From the NCBI GenBank assembly GCA_938083195.1, contig CALKCK010000018.1:62001-126000 (forward strand): a DNA stretch of 64,000 nt, given 5' to 3'. The stretch is from an uncultured Pirellulaceae bacterium. GTDB taxonomy: Bacteria > Planctomycetota > Planctomycetia > Pirellulales > Pirellulaceae. Made by a program: the position numbers and the translations under genes. Shown here piece by piece: positions 1 to 9,578 of the stretch (its first letter is position 1; the number at the start of each line of letters is the position of its first letter). Below the pieces are notes generated by a model. That model was not told where the DNA came from. It worked only from the letters and a program-made list of their open reading frames with translations, and did no database searches.

Positions 1-165
1 TTGACGCGAGGTGGAGTATTGGGAGTTTGGTCATACGCCGAAAGCAGTCCACTCCTGACGAATATGAAGGAAGTTTTTGAAACGGTAACCGTTGAGAAAG
101 TCACGGTCATGAATGACTTGATTCGCGAAGAACAAACAGATTGGCTGTTTTTCGGCGTTAATTGA
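1..165 (+). CDS. Spermidine/spermine synthase-like protein, C-terminal fragment
   Basis: An open frame runs in from the left edge and stops at TGA 163-165, leaving 54 residues. The start LTRGGVLGVWS resembles the late Rossmann segment 'L.pGGvLavWs' of spermidine synthase-like methyltransferase folds. It is followed by an F-E-x-V-x-V strand and a closing W-L-F-F-G strand, as in that fold. In the family this part forms the end of the aminopropyltransferase/methyltransferase domain. The nucleotide-binding and catalytic parts lie outside the window, so the substrate cannot be judged and the match rests on a short piece. The next gene is on the opposite strand and converges on it. Confidence 0.5.
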   Translation: MTRGGVLGVWSYAESSPLLTNMKEVFETVTVEKVTVMNDLIREEQTDWLFFGVN

Positions 166-222
166 TGGGCCGGAAATTATCCAGTGAATTGCGTCGGCTG
201 GAGGCCGCGTAATTTGCCACGC

Positions 223-711
223 TCAGTTTCTTGTTTTGAAAATTCGTGTGACGATCCGATCCAACTGATTGGCGAAAGCCTGAGTGTCTTTGGAGTTAAT
301 TGGTTTCGGGCCTGAGGTTTCCATGCCGGAAGAGCGGAATTGTTCCATTAGATTACGAGTTGCCAGTCTTCCCTGAACCGAGTCTGCGTCAAAGAGTTCG
401 CCGCGAGTTCCTATCGCAACCGCCCCCTTTTCGACCACTCGGGCTGCTAAGGGGATGTCTCCGGTGATGACCAAATCGTTCTTCTGAACCATGGCAACGA
501 TTTTGTCATCAGCAACGTCTGCGCCGTGGGGGACTGTGATGACTTCGATCAAATCTGAGCTGGGGGAGTACATCCCTTGGTTGGCCACCAAAGTGACTTT
601 CAGTTTTAGCCGTTTCGAGGTTTTAAAAACAATTTCTTTGATGGCTCGTGGGCATGCGTCTGCGTCAATCCAGATTTGAAACCTTGGTTGCGTGTCTTCG
701 TCGCCTTTCAT
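223..711 (-). CDS. YaiI/YqxD (UPF0178, DUF188) family protein
   Basis: The 162-residue product opens with a strand ending in the family hallmark D-A-D-A-C-P, followed by a Lys/Arg-rich helix. Further on it has VPHGADVADD and a V-I-T-G-D-I-P-L-A segment, both characteristic of the PIN-like DUF188 fold. Family members are about 150 residues, so it is complete. The acidic residues fit a metal-dependent nuclease-like site, but no reaction is firmly established for the family. ATG 711 has a GAGGA motif about ten bases upstream. It lies downstream of ftsH on the same strand, with a gap of about 180 bp, so cotranscription is possible but unproven. The first four residues after Met are charged and not conserved. 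Confidence 0.85.
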   Translation of the reverse strand: MKGDEDTQPRFQIWIDADACPRAIKEIVFKTSKRLKLKVTLVANQGMYSPSSDLIEVITVPHGADVADDKIVAMVQKNDLVITGDIPLAARVVEKGAVAIGTRGELFDADSVQGRLATRNLMEQFRSSGMETSGPKPINSKDTQAFANQLDRIVTRIFKTRN

Positions 712-893
712 CGCATCAAAATCCTCAACTTATGGCGAGTGGGTAGAAAAGAATCCTAAGCTCAGGCAATATTTTCGGCAAATCGGTTCCAGTTTTTCCT
801 TATCGCAGCGGCCGATTGGATCTCACTCGCCGCGGTTAGCGACAGCGCACTTGGCTGTGATGATAGGCTGAATCTGCCATTGATCAAAGATGC

Positions 894-3077
894 TCAATCC
901 GTTTTTTCGTTGTCCGCTTCGGAGTCAGTTACTTCGGAGTCAGTTACTTCGGATTCCTTTGAATCGGACTTGGCAGCGTCGCCATTGGCTGTCTCCGTCG
1001 CTGCGGGTGTTTCGGTCTCCGACACCTGCTCGCTAGAATCCCCATTAGTATTTAGGACTGGAGGTCGATCTGGAAGTTCTGCTTCTTTTTCTTTGTGAAC
1101 CGAAGGGCCGAGCAGGTCAGCGATCTGATGACGATCGAGTTCTTCGCTTTTCATAAGACCATCGGTGACCGCTTGCAATCCATCTCTGTGCTTTGTCAAT
1201 AAGTCGAGAGCAGCTTTTGAGGCCCGCTCGAGAATTTGGTGAACCTCGGCGTCAATGACTTCCATGGTATGCTCGCTGAATTGGCGGCTTTTATGCATTT
1301 GACCGCCTAAAAATGGATCGTCATCGCTCATCTTATAGCTCACTGGGCCGAGTTTTTTACTCATTCCCCAATGGGTTACCATTCGCCTTGCCATCGAGGT
1401 CGCTCGTTCAAGGTCGTTCTCAGCACCAACGGTCAACTCGCTGTAAATCAAGGTTTCAGCGGCTCTACCGGCTAACAGGACAACGAGGTGGTCATGAATC
1501 TCATGCTCTGACATATTCATGCGGTCTTCGTCGGGAACCATCTGGGTTACGCCGAGTGCACGGCCACGAGGAATGATGGTGACTTTGTGGACGGGGTTTG
1601 CCCCTTTAAGATTCCAGGCGGCGAGCGTGTGTCCGGCTTCGTGGTAAGCCGTTCTTTCTTTTTCTTTTTCCGTAAGTACTTCTTCGCGTTTCGCACCCAT
1701 CAAGACTTTGTCGTGGGCGAAGTAGAAGTCTTCCATTTCAACTTTGGTTTTGTTACTTCGGGCAGCCCACAACGCGGCTTCGTTTACTAAGTTTTGAATA
1801 TCTGCACCGGTCATACCGGCAGTTGCCTGCGCCATCACTTCCAGATCAACATCTGCGGAAAGCGGCACATTTCGGACATGAACTTTGAAGATAGCCAATC
1901 TGCCTGCTTTTGTGGGGCGGCTGACGGTGACGTGTCGATCGAATCTTCCCGGTCGCAACAATGCGGGGTCGAGAACGTCCGGTCTGTTGGTTGCGGCAAT
2001 GATGATGACCGAATCATTTGATTGGAATCCGTCCATCTCGCCCAGAATCTGATTGAGTGTTTGCTCACGTTCGTCGTGGCCTCCGCCGAGTCCAGCTCCC
2101 CTTTGTCTTCCCACCGCGTCGATCTCATCGATGAAAATGATTGCTGGAGATTGAGCCTTGGCGGTCGAAAATAAGTCGCGAACACGGCTGGCACCTACGC
2201 CAACAAACATTTGAATGAATTCACTACCATTGACGGAGAAATAAGGCACGTCGGCTTCACCGGCGACGGCACGAGCTAAGAGGGTTTTACCGGTTCCAGG
2301 GGGGCCGATTAGCAAAGCACCTTTGGGGACGCGTCCACCGAGCTTTTGGAACTTAGCAGGAGATTTGAGGAACTCGACAATTTCGCCGAGGTCCGCTTTG
2401 ACGCCTTCGAGGCCAGCGACATCTTTAAAGGTGATTGGCTCGGCAGATGCTTCATATTTTTTTGCAGGGCTCCTCGAGAAACTGGAGAGGAAGCCACCGC
2501 CCCCCATCATTTGATTTTGCGATCGCCTAAACGAAAGAATCATGAACAACAGTAGGCCAAAGGTAAACATCAAGAGAGCAGCGTAATACCAGCCAACCAT
2601 GTCAGTCGCTGGTTCTACCGTGAAATTTTCGACATTTTTCTCAATCTGATTAATTAACGCAGCGCGTTTAATGTCGTTACTTGGGAACTCAACTTGAAAA
2701 TTCGTTTTCAAGAACTCGTCCGGTTTGGCGTTTATTTGTTTGCCTTCGGAATCAAACGTTGGCTCTTTGGGAATGTTCTCGGCTCGGAAAAGGCCGCGAG
2801 CACCACGGGGTGTCAGAGTGATTTGTTTGATTACATTTTCAAGCGGTTTCCCGTCATCCGGATTGGAAAGCACTTCGCCGTCGTAGTTCTTGCCTTCGAG
2901 CAGATTTTGAAAGTATCGCAGCGAGATGGTCGATGTTTGGGAACTGCCCCACTGCATGATCAAAAATAGCAGGAGAACACCGATGAGTAGCATCGGAATC
3001 AGCAGATTGGGGTTTCGTGAAGGACCTTTAGCTTTTCGGTCTTCGTTATTCTTGCTGTTGTCGCGTTCGTTATCCAT
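894..3077 (-). CDS. ftsH: ATP-dependent zinc metalloprotease FtsH
   Basis: A 727-residue membrane AAA+ protease that degrades misfolded and regulatory membrane proteins. In order: a short charged N-terminus, membrane segment 24-43, an exported domain of about 115 residues, membrane segment 163-182, a Gly-rich linker, and an AAA+ module with Walker A GPPGTGKT (258-265), pore loop F-V-G (291-293) and Walker B IIFIDE (313-318). The zinc motif HEAGH is at 479-483, with a later Asp ligand in the AENDLERA segment. The hexamer would sit in the cytoplasmic membrane with its active domains inside the cell. It is longer than the E. coli enzyme (644 aa) because of an acidic, Ser/Thr/Glu-rich C-terminal tail that ends in short tandem repeats. 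The start has AGGAAAG just upstream. It is downstream of recQ in the same orientation. Confidence 0.97.
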   Translation of the reverse strand: MDNERDNSKNNEDRKAKGPSRNPNLLIPMLLIGVLLLFLIMQWGSSQTSTISLRYFQNLLEGKNYDGEVLSNPDDGKPLENVIKQITLTPRGARGLFRAENIPKEPTFDSEGKQINAKPDEFLKTNFQVEFPSNDIKRAALINQIEKNVENFTVEPATDMVGWYYAALLMFTFGLLLFMILSFRRSQNQMMGGGGFLSSFSRSPAKKYEASAEPITFKDVAGLEGVKADLGEIVEFLKSPAKFQKLGGRVPKGALLIGPPGTGKTLLARAVAGEADVPYFSVNGSEFIQMFVGVGASRVRDLFSTAKAQSPAIIFIDEIDAVGRQRGAGLGGGHDEREQTLNQILGEMDGFQSNDSVIIIAATNRPDVLDPALLRPGRFDRHVTVSRPTKAGRLAIFKVHVRNVPLSADVDLEVMAQATAGMTGADIQNLVNEAALWAARSNKTKVEMEDFYFAHDKVLMGAKREEVLTEKEKERTAYHEAGHTLAAWNLKGANPVHKVTIIPRGRALGVTQMVPDEDRMNMSEHEIHDHLVVLLAGRAAETLIYSELTVGAENDLERATSMARRMVTHWGMSKKLGPVSYKMSDDDPFLGGQMHKSRQFSEHTMEVIDAEVHQILERASKAALDLLTKHRDGLQAVTDGLMKSEELDRHQIADLLGPSVHKEKEAELPDRPPVLNTNGDSSEQVSETETPAATETANGDAAKSDSKESEVTDSEVTDSEADNEKTD
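919..955. repeat. 15-bp tandem repeat in the ftsH 3' end
   Basis: The unit TTCGGAGTCAGTTAC occurs twice in direct succession and is followed by a partial third copy. It is in frame and gives the repeated S-E-V-T-D / S-E-V-T-D / S-E-A-D tail of FtsH. It looks like a slippage-prone microsatellite within a disordered acidic tail. Confidence 0.8.
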
Positions 3078-3514
3078 TGACTTTCCTCGACCGTTCTACG
3101 GAAAAAACCGGACGGGCGGTGGTTCGAATTTTGGTTTGTCTTAAAGAGACCGTCGTTATTTAAGTATCCGGATAAACCGTTCTCTGCTTAACTATTCGAC
3201 AGATTGGCCTCTGATGGGGCAGTTCCGCAGTTTAGGTTAACGCAAAACCGCGGACACCTATTGTAGCCCAGTAATCATAGGTTGGCGATGCTGGATTGAC
3301 CGGGAGAAGACGATTGCTTGAGATGCAGCGTCGTTTTAGTGCCAGAAAGCACATCTGGTCTGTTCGGGTATTAAGATTTTCATCATCTGGTTCGTTTTTA
3401 TCGAAATTGACTGCGTCCTGGGCTTCTTTTTAAGGAGTAAAAGACAGTCTAGCCAACTCTTTGGCAAATACTGGTAGCAGCAGAAAAGGCACTCCATCGA
3501 CGACACGAATTTTG
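3078..3514. other. Intergenic region between recQ and ftsH
   Basis: A 437-bp gap between two leftward genes. It should carry the ftsH promoter and leader, but I could not identify convincing -35/-10 boxes, a terminator hairpin or an RNA fold. The frames crossing it read as non-coding. Confidence 0.5.
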
Positions 3515-6211
3515 CTAGGTCGCCGCTTGACATTTGAGAAAATAAACAAGCTCCTGCGGCAAGCAATCTGCCGGTAGTTTTGAGATTAGCTTTGAAGTTC
3601 GATCCGAAGGGTTTTGCGAAATTAATTTGCTAAAAGCATTAATTTTTTCCTCGGATAGTAACCATTCAACTTGAACCGGCAGGTTATTCTCTGTCGCGCG
3701 AAGAACATGATTGAAGATTGTCTCTTCATCAATTTGCCTAACTTGCCTCAGATGATCCATGGAATATCCATCAGCAAGTAGCCTCCAGGTCCAGAAGAAA
3801 TTTGGCTGAACCGAATGGGGCTCTAGTCGGTCGATTCGCAGTTTGCTTAGATCAGATTCGGCAAGCTGACTTTTCCCATTTGGAACTTTAGATTTTTGCA
3901 GTGAATCTACCGGTTCCGGTTCGATCGTTTGCGCATTACTTGGGACGGTTGATTGGACCTCTATGGATTCGAATAGAGTCTCCGTTGCTGCAGTGGGTTT
4001 ACTGGGCGGTTCTCCCGTTTTGGTTTCTTGCGAGACAGCGATGGGATCGGGTTCAATTGAGTCATTGCTTAGGGTTGCAGTGGGGGCAATTCGCCTAGGA
4101 ATTTTTCCTTTAAATTTAAGTGACAGGGCTTCGACCAGATCCCCAGGCATGAGCGTGGTTAATTCGAGCGGGAATTCACCCGACATCAGTTTTCGACCGG
4201 TGGGTGAAATCGAGAGAACTGGTCGAAACTTAGTCGTTTCTGTTTGCGAGATAAATCCTTGATGGATCAGGAACTCCATCAGGAGAACGACATCCGCTTG
4301 TCTTAGACCTTTTAGTAGCCCAAACGTGCTTAGTCGGTCGAGGCTAAGCTGTTTGATCTTTTTCGAGGCGGACCCCGTCAGCATTTGTGCGATCAAGGTT
4401 TTCCCAATTCGGCCGTGTGTCCGAGCAGTACCGCTGAGTGCAACTTGGGCAGAATAAAGGCACGCGTCCTCGTTGGAGTGTTTGGCCGTTCCAACTTTTA
4501 ATTGCGGGCGTTTTTGGCAGTTGTCGCAGGTTCCGCAAAGTTTTCGGTCGGCATCACCGAAATACTCCAATATTTCTAGTTGGCGACACCGCCGAGTTGT
4601 TGCTAAACGAATGACACTGTTAAGTTTTTCATGCTCTGATTTTTGTCGGCGATGTAGTTCAGCAAAGTCGATATTCAGATCGGAGAATTTTCGTTTTCGA
4701 TTGACAACATGAATGGCTCGACCACGAAATGGTGGGATGTAGTCGATCATGGGGATTTTCCGTAGCTGTCGGATAGCACGGTTCACGGCCTCCCATTTCA
4801 TCTCGAGTCGATCGGCGAGTCGTTGAGGTTGAAACAGCACGCGTTCCCCGCGGAATCCGCTGACAATTCGTTCGAGTTCCCGCATCACATGTCGTTGAGT
4901 TCTGGCATCCCGGGGGAGTAGGTCAATTAGTGTCGGTAAATCAGAATCAATTTTAATTGCCGCAGAGTTTTGTTTGCTGTCGAGTCGCTCGATTGCCCCG
5001 GCCTTCTCAAGGAGGTTTTCGCAGGTGGCGATGCCAGCGGTGCCGATGCTTAGATCGAGATCGTCCTTAATTTCCTGCAGCGTTGTTTCAATCGGATCTC
5101 CGGGGATCGAGCAAAGGTACTCGTAAACCTCTTTTACGGTTTCTTTAGATGGATAGGAGTTGTCAATGAAGAACTCCTGAATAAATTTGTCTTGGAATGA
5201 ATAAAGCATTAGGCATTCTGACGGTAGCCCGTCCCGCCCTGCCCTACCCGCTTCTTGGTAGTAAGCTTCGATACTGCCTGGGAGGTTGTAATGGACGACA
5301 AATCTAAGGTCTGATTTGTCGATTCCCATTCCAAAGGCATTGGTTGCTACGATTACCTCAATCTCACCGGTCATAAATTTTTCTTGAACCGAACGTCGCG
5401 TATCGGCGGGAAGCCCCGCGTGATAAAACGTTATCTTCCTCCCAATTTTATCTGCCAAAAGTTCGACCAGATGTTCGCAGTTTTTGCGAGTGGAAGCATA
5501 TATGATTCCACATCCTTTTCTACTTTTTAAAAAACTAACCAGTTGGTTGTCTTTTTCGGCATTGCCGTTGGGAGCGGAGACGGCCAGAGAGAGGTTTGTT
5601 CTGGCGAAGCCGGTAACAAAAGTGGCAGGTTCCTTTAAAGCGAGGATTTTCGAAATGTCGTCCGAAACGAGATTGGTGGCAGTGGCAGTTAACGCCACGG
5701 TCTGAGGATTACCAAGGCGTTCTCGAAATCGACCAAGTCGAGCATAGTCAGGTCGGAAATCGTGCCCCCACTGGCTAATGCAATGGGCCTCATCGACCGC
5801 AAGTAACTGAATCTGAATACTTTGAACGGCTCTCATAAAGGCGTTGCTGCGAAGTCGTTCTGGTGCGATGTAGACCAATTTATACTGGCCGTTGACCATT
5901 CCTGAGATTCGACCTTGCTGTTCAGCGGGCGGAAGCGAACTGTTGATAAAAGTTGCTGGTATGTCGGACTCAACAAGCGAATCGACCTGATCCTTCATCA
6001 GTGCGATCAGGGGTGAAATCACGATCGTGACTCCCTCGCGAGCAATCGTGGGAAGCTGGAAACATAGACTTTTTCCGCCGCCGGTTGGCATGATGCAGAG
6101 TGTATCTTTTCCCGCTAGAATTGCGTCAATCACATGCCGTTGGCCAGGGCGGAAGTCTTCCAGCCCAAAATTGCCAAGCCATTTCTCGGGATTGAGCGAT
6201 GTTTCGTTCAC
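3515..6211 (-). CDS. recQ: ATP-dependent DNA helicase RecQ
   Basis: An 898-residue superfamily 2 3'-5' DNA helicase for recombination and fork repair. Visible landmarks are the Q-motif region (FRPGQ at 20-24), Walker A MPTGGGKS (41-48), DEAH (140-143), the aromatic-rich loop ISQWGHDFRPDY, TATAT motif III, and the motif VI region YQEAGRAGRDG. A RecQ zinc-binding region follows, with CRQLEILEYFGD and CGTCDNC. Then come a winged-helix segment, a long low-complexity Pro/Ser/Thr-rich linker (about 710-790), and a C-terminal helix-turn-helix of the type found in many RecQ proteins in place of HRDC. It is longer than E. coli RecQ (609 aa) because of the linker and this domain. The start is GTG; the next frame positions upstream show no better start. 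The divergent neighbour is an ABC transporter. Confidence 0.95.
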   Translation of the reverse strand: MNETSLNPEKWLGNFGLEDFRPGQRHVIDAILAGKDTLCIMPTGGGKSLCFQLPTIAREGVTIVISPLIALMKDQVDSLVESDIPATFINSSLPPAEQQGRISGMVNGQYKLVYIAPERLRSNAFMRAVQSIQIQLLAVDEAHCISQWGHDFRPDYARLGRFRERLGNPQTVALTATATNLVSDDISKILALKEPATFVTGFARTNLSLAVSAPNGNAEKDNQLVSFLKSRKGCGIIYASTRKNCEHLVELLADKIGRKITFYHAGLPADTRRSVQEKFMTGEIEVIVATNAFGMGIDKSDLRFVVHYNLPGSIEAYYQEAGRAGRDGLPSECLMLYSFQDKFIQEFFIDNSYPSKETVKEVYEYLCSIPGDPIETTLQEIKDDLDLSIGTAGIATCENLLEKAGAIERLDSKQNSAAIKIDSDLPTLIDLLPRDARTQRHVMRELERIVSGFRGERVLFQPQRLADRLEMKWEAVNRAIRQLRKIPMIDYIPPFRGRAIHVVNRKRKFSDLNIDFAELHRRQKSEHEKLNSVIRLATTRRCRQLEILEYFGDADRKLCGTCDNCQKRPQLKVGTAKHSNEDACLYSAQVALSGTARTHGRIGKTLIAQMLTGSASKKIKQLSLDRLSTFGLLKGLRQADVVLLMEFLIHQGFISQTETTKFRPVLSISPTGRKLMSGEFPLELTTLMPGDLVEALSLKFKGKIPRRIAPTATLSNDSIEPDPIAVSQETKTGEPPSKPTAATETLFESIEVQSTVPSNAQTIEPEPVDSLQKSKVPNGKSQLAESDLSKLRIDRLEPHSVQPNFFWTWRLLADGYSMDHLRQVRQIDEETIFNHVLRATENNLPVQVEWLLSEEKINAFSKLISQNPSDRTSKLISKLPADCLPQELVYFLKCQAAT

Positions 6212-6424
6212 TATTGTTAATCAGACGGGTTTAAATCGGTTTTGCGAACGGCAGATTATAAAATTATAAACCATAGTGATCCCGATGACAGCCAGCCGAT
6301 TCGCGGTTTGTTGTGGGATTCGGTGACTAGGCGTTCAGAAATGTGAGGATGACTGCAAACTCTTTTCCGGGTTTGTACGTAAGAAGTTATTGGTTAGGTC
6401 CATTTTTCTCTAAAAACAAGTTTT

Positions 6425-7180
6425 ATGATATCAATCCAGCACCTCTCAAAAACCTTTTATGCTGGTCGACGAGAGATACGTGCTGCCGTTGATGTTTCAT
6501 TTGAGGTTGCCCCTGGTGAAGTTTACGGTCTGTTAGGCCCCAACGGTGCTGGCAAGACCACGATGATGCGAATGATTCTCGGTTTGTTGAAACCGGATGA
6601 AGGGTATGCTGAAATCGCAGGGCATCGTAGCGATCGGCAACCAGACGAGGTTAAGCGCCAGGTCGGGTTTGTTTCTGCGTCGGCGGGTGTGTATCAGTGG
6701 CTGACCGGCCGAGAAATGCTTGGCTTTTTTGGGGAAATCTATGGCTTGAGCGAACTCGTGGTGAAAGACCGGATTGAAGAGTTATCCCACATTCTCGATT
6801 TAGCTGATTTCATTGAGCAAGGCTGTGCGACCCTCAGTACTGGTCAAAAACAGAGACTCAGTCTTGCCAGAGCGTTAATTCATGATCCTCCTGTGATGAT
6901 TCTTGACGAGCCTACTCTCGGTTTGGATGTAATTGGAAGCCAGGTAATCTTCAATTACATTGACATCCTTCGCGAACGTGACAAGTCAATCATCCTGTGT
7001 ACTCATCGGTTGGAACAGGCTCAGCGGGTTTGTAACCGTTTTGGATTAATGCATCGCGGTAGAAAAGTACTCACCGGATCGCTTTCGGATTTACAGAAAC
7101 AAACTGGACTGTCTGATCTCGTCGAGATGTTTATTGATTTGATTGAAGACGCTAACGTTGCCCCCGTCCAACAAGTTTGA
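6425..7180 (+). CDS. ABC transporter ATP-binding protein (NatA-like)
   Basis: A 251-residue ABC ATPase. It has Walker A GPNGAGKT (about 39-46), the ABC signature LSTGQKQR, Walker B VMILDEPTLGLD and the switch His in CTHRLEQ. The Q-loop region is unusual in reading V-G-F-V-S-A-S-A-G. It resembles the NatA/CcmA-type ATPases that pair with ABC-2 permeases for export. The stop at 7178-7180 is seven bases before the permease start, so the two are surely cotranscribed and form one exporter, probably with two ATPases bound on the cytoplasmic face. The substrate is unknown; Na+/drug export (NatAB) is the nearest named precedent. Confidence 0.92.
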   Translation: MISIQHLSKTFYAGRREIRAAVDVSFEVAPGEVYGLLGPNGAGKTTMMRMILGLLKPDEGYAEIAGHRSDRQPDEVKRQVGFVSASAGVYQWLTGREMLGFFGEIYGLSELVVKDRIEELSHILDLADFIEQGCATLSTGQKQRLSLARALIHDPPVMILDEPTLGLDVIGSQVIFNYIDILRERDKSIILCTHRLEQAQRVCNRFGLMHRGRKVLTGSLSDLQKQTGLSDLVEMFIDLIEDANVAPVQQV

Positions 7181-7187
7181 TTCGACA

Positions 7188-9533
7188 ATGCCGCACAACG
7201 ACAATCTCAACCCGAACGACCAGTCAAAGAAACCAGCGCGAACCGGGTTCAGGCTCACTCGGCTTGCTCAAAAGGAACTAAAAGAGACGCTGCGGGATCG
7301 TCGGACCATCGTAACGTTGGTGCTGATGCCGCTTCTGGTTTATCCAACGTTAAGTTTGATTTTCAAAACCTTCCTTCTCTCCAATGCCGCGTTGTTCTCG
7401 GGAGGTGATGCTCCGGAGATTCGTGTGGTTTATTCTGGCAATGCTTCGAGGGAAGAAGCGGATTTTGTTTTCTTAAAGATTGGTGAGAGATTAAAGTTCA
7501 TGGACGACGAGGCGTCCAGTAAGGAGGGTGCGCTCCTTCGATTAAATGAACCAGATGGAACTGAGGAATCGCCCTCGATGGGCAGTGGATTAAAAATCAG
7601 TGGTTTGCCGTCCGAGGAATCGAGGCAGGGATTTCCACCGTGGTACTTGATGAAATGGCAGTTTATTCCTCTGGAAGCTGACCCCTCATTGGTCGACTAC
7701 GTCGAAGCTGGCGAAGCCGATCTGGGAATTATTTTTGAGCTGAACGACCCCACGAGGAAGAGGCTTGGTGAATTTACTGTCGTCTCGCGAAAGGATCCAT
7801 TTTCTTTGGCGGCTGCCGATCATTTGGCGGAACAGCTTGAAAAGGTCAATTTAGCTGACAGGGAATTTAGACTGCGAATGGCGGGGATTTCAACGGAACC
7901 TGCTGTGAACGTCGGCCGGAAGCTAATTGGGGAATCTGTCGAGCAAGATTCGTCTTCTGCCTTTCCACTTGCTTCACTCGTTCCCTTAATTTTGGTGTTG
8001 ATGACGATCACGGGTGCTGTGTACCCGGCAATTGATTTGACTGCCGGCGAACGCGAACGGGGAACTTTAGAAACGCTGATGGCAGCGCCGTTGCCTCGGG
8101 TCGGAATTTTGGTTGCTAAGTTTATTGCGGTTCTGACCGTCGCGATTTTTACGGCGTTGCTAAATCTAATCGGGATGTTTGTGACGATTTGGGTCTTTCA
8201 GTTGGATCAGCAATTTGGCGGAGGCATTTTTGATTTTCGAGTCATGGTGCAAATTTTCTTACTGCTGATTCTGTTCGGAGCGTTCTTTTCGGCGTTGCTT
8301 TTAGCCGTTACGAGTTTTGCTAAGAGTTTTAAGGAAGCACAAGTTTATTTAATCCCAATCATTATCCTCTCCCTCGGGCCAGGGCTGATGGCAATGGCCC
8401 CCGGCATTTCGCTTGATGGAGTTAATGCAGTCGTTCCCATGGTGAACATTTTGCTGTTGGCTCGCGATGTAATCAACAACGAAGTTATTTTGGTGCCATC
8501 GTTTGTCGCCGTGATTTCGACACTAGTTTATACTTACCTCGCCATTTGCCTGGCCGCTCGGATTTTTGGATCAGATTCGATTCTCTATTCTGGAGACGGT
8601 AGCTTATCGGAAATGTTTCAGCGCCCGACGCGGGCCAACGTTGTGGTTCCCCTAGTGGCGACTTTGTTTTGCCTCGTGATGCTGTTCCCGCTAAATTTTC
8701 TTTCGATCGGCATCTTGGGAAGGCTGCCTGCGGAAACAACGGCTGAACTGAGCTTTCGGTATGTGATGATGGGGGTTTTCACATGTTTGGCATTTATGAT
8801 TTTGCCTGCGCTCGTGGCAAGGCATCAAAATACACGATTTGCGACTGGTTTTGGTCTTAAACGCCCTAAGGTCGTTTTTCTATTAGCGGCTGTCTTGCTT
8901 GGAATAAGTCTGTGGCCCTTGGTCATGACTATGACTGAGGGGTGGCATGCTGCCTATGGTTTATTGTTCGGAAGTGAGAAGCAGGAACAGTGGCATGCTA
9001 AATTAATTGAGACGACTTCTGAGCAGGTGGCAAGGATTCGAATGGTCGATCCGAGAGTGATTCTGTTTGCGTTCTCGGTGATCCCTGCACTTTGTGAAGA
9101 GTGGTTCTTCAGAGGCATGTTGTTACGATCACTTTTAAAGTGGAACTCCGTCTGGAAATCGATTTTAATTTCAGCAATGGTGTTTGGGTCATTCCACGTT
9201 CTATCTAACAGTGTGATCGCGCTCGACCGATTGCTTCCCTCGACGCTTATCGGAGTAATGCTTGGCTATCTAGCCTATAAATCTGACTCGATATGGCCGG
9301 GAGTAATTCTGCACTCATTGAACAATGGGTTTGTCGTCTTTTTGGGCTATTATCAACCGACGTTGAGTAGTTACTCATGGTTCCCCGCTGAGGATGAATC
9401 CATTCCAGTGTTGTGGGTTTTGGTTGGGTTGGCGGTGGCCACAATAGGAATTATTCTGACTCGCTATTCAAGCAGTTCCGGCTTGCCGGAGATTTCGTCA
9501 GATGCGACAATCGAGTCAGGTGATGTTCTATGA
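7188..9533 (+). CDS. ABC-2 permease fused to a CPBP intramembrane protease
   Basis: About 781 residues from ATG 7188, which is preferred over an upstream TTG inside the ATPase gene. The N-terminal part matches NatB/ABC-2 permeases: one membrane segment, a large exported domain of about 200 residues, then a bundle of hydrophobic helices that includes the ABC-2 segment L-T-A-G-E-R-E-R-G-T-L-E-T-L. The C-terminal third adds further helices with the three CPBP (CAAX protease and bacteriocin-processing) motifs: EEWFFR (EExxxR), FGSFH (FxxxH) and HSLNN (HxxxN). These are the proposed glutamic-protease residues, and all are intact. The protein is about twice the length of a plain NatB. It is coupled to the ATPase just upstream. 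Known for the families: export, and membrane proteolysis. That the protease acts on the exported substrate is inference. Confidence 0.9.
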   Translation: MPHNDNLNPNDQSKKPARTGFRLTRLAQKELKETLRDRRTIVTLVLMPLLVYPTLSLIFKTFLLSNAALFSGGDAPEIRVVYSGNASREEADFVFLKIGERLKFMDDEASSKEGALLRLNEPDGTEESPSMGSGLKISGLPSEESRQGFPPWYLMKWQFIPLEADPSLVDYVEAGEADLGIIFELNDPTRKRLGEFTVVSRKDPFSLAAADHLAEQLEKVNLADREFRLRMAGISTEPAVNVGRKLIGESVEQDSSSAFPLASLVPLILVLMTITGAVYPAIDLTAGERERGTLETLMAAPLPRVGILVAKFIAVLTVAIFTALLNLIGMFVTIWVFQLDQQFGGGIFDFRVMVQIFLLLILFGAFFSALLLAVTSFAKSFKEAQVYLIPIIILSLGPGLMAMAPGISLDGVNAVVPMVNILLLARDVINNEVILVPSFVAVISTLVYTYLAICLAARIFGSDSILYSGDGSLSEMFQRPTRANVVVPLVATLFCLVMLFPLNFLSIGILGRLPAETTAELSFRYVMMGVFTCLAFMILPALVARHQNTRFATGFGLKRPKVVFLLAAVLLGISLWPLVMTMTEGWHAAYGLLFGSEKQEQWHAKLIETTSEQVARIRMVDPRVILFAFSVIPALCEEWFFRGMLLRSLLKWNSVWKSILISAMVFGSFHVLSNSVIALDRLLPSTLIGVMLGYLAYKSDSIWPGVILHSLNNGFVVFLGYYQPTLSSYSWFPAEDESIPVLWVLVGLAVATIGIILTRYSSSSGLPEISSDATIESGDVL

Positions 9534-9578
9534 ATTGAGCAGTTTAAGGCTCAACAACCCTGTGAAAGGTGAGTTGTG

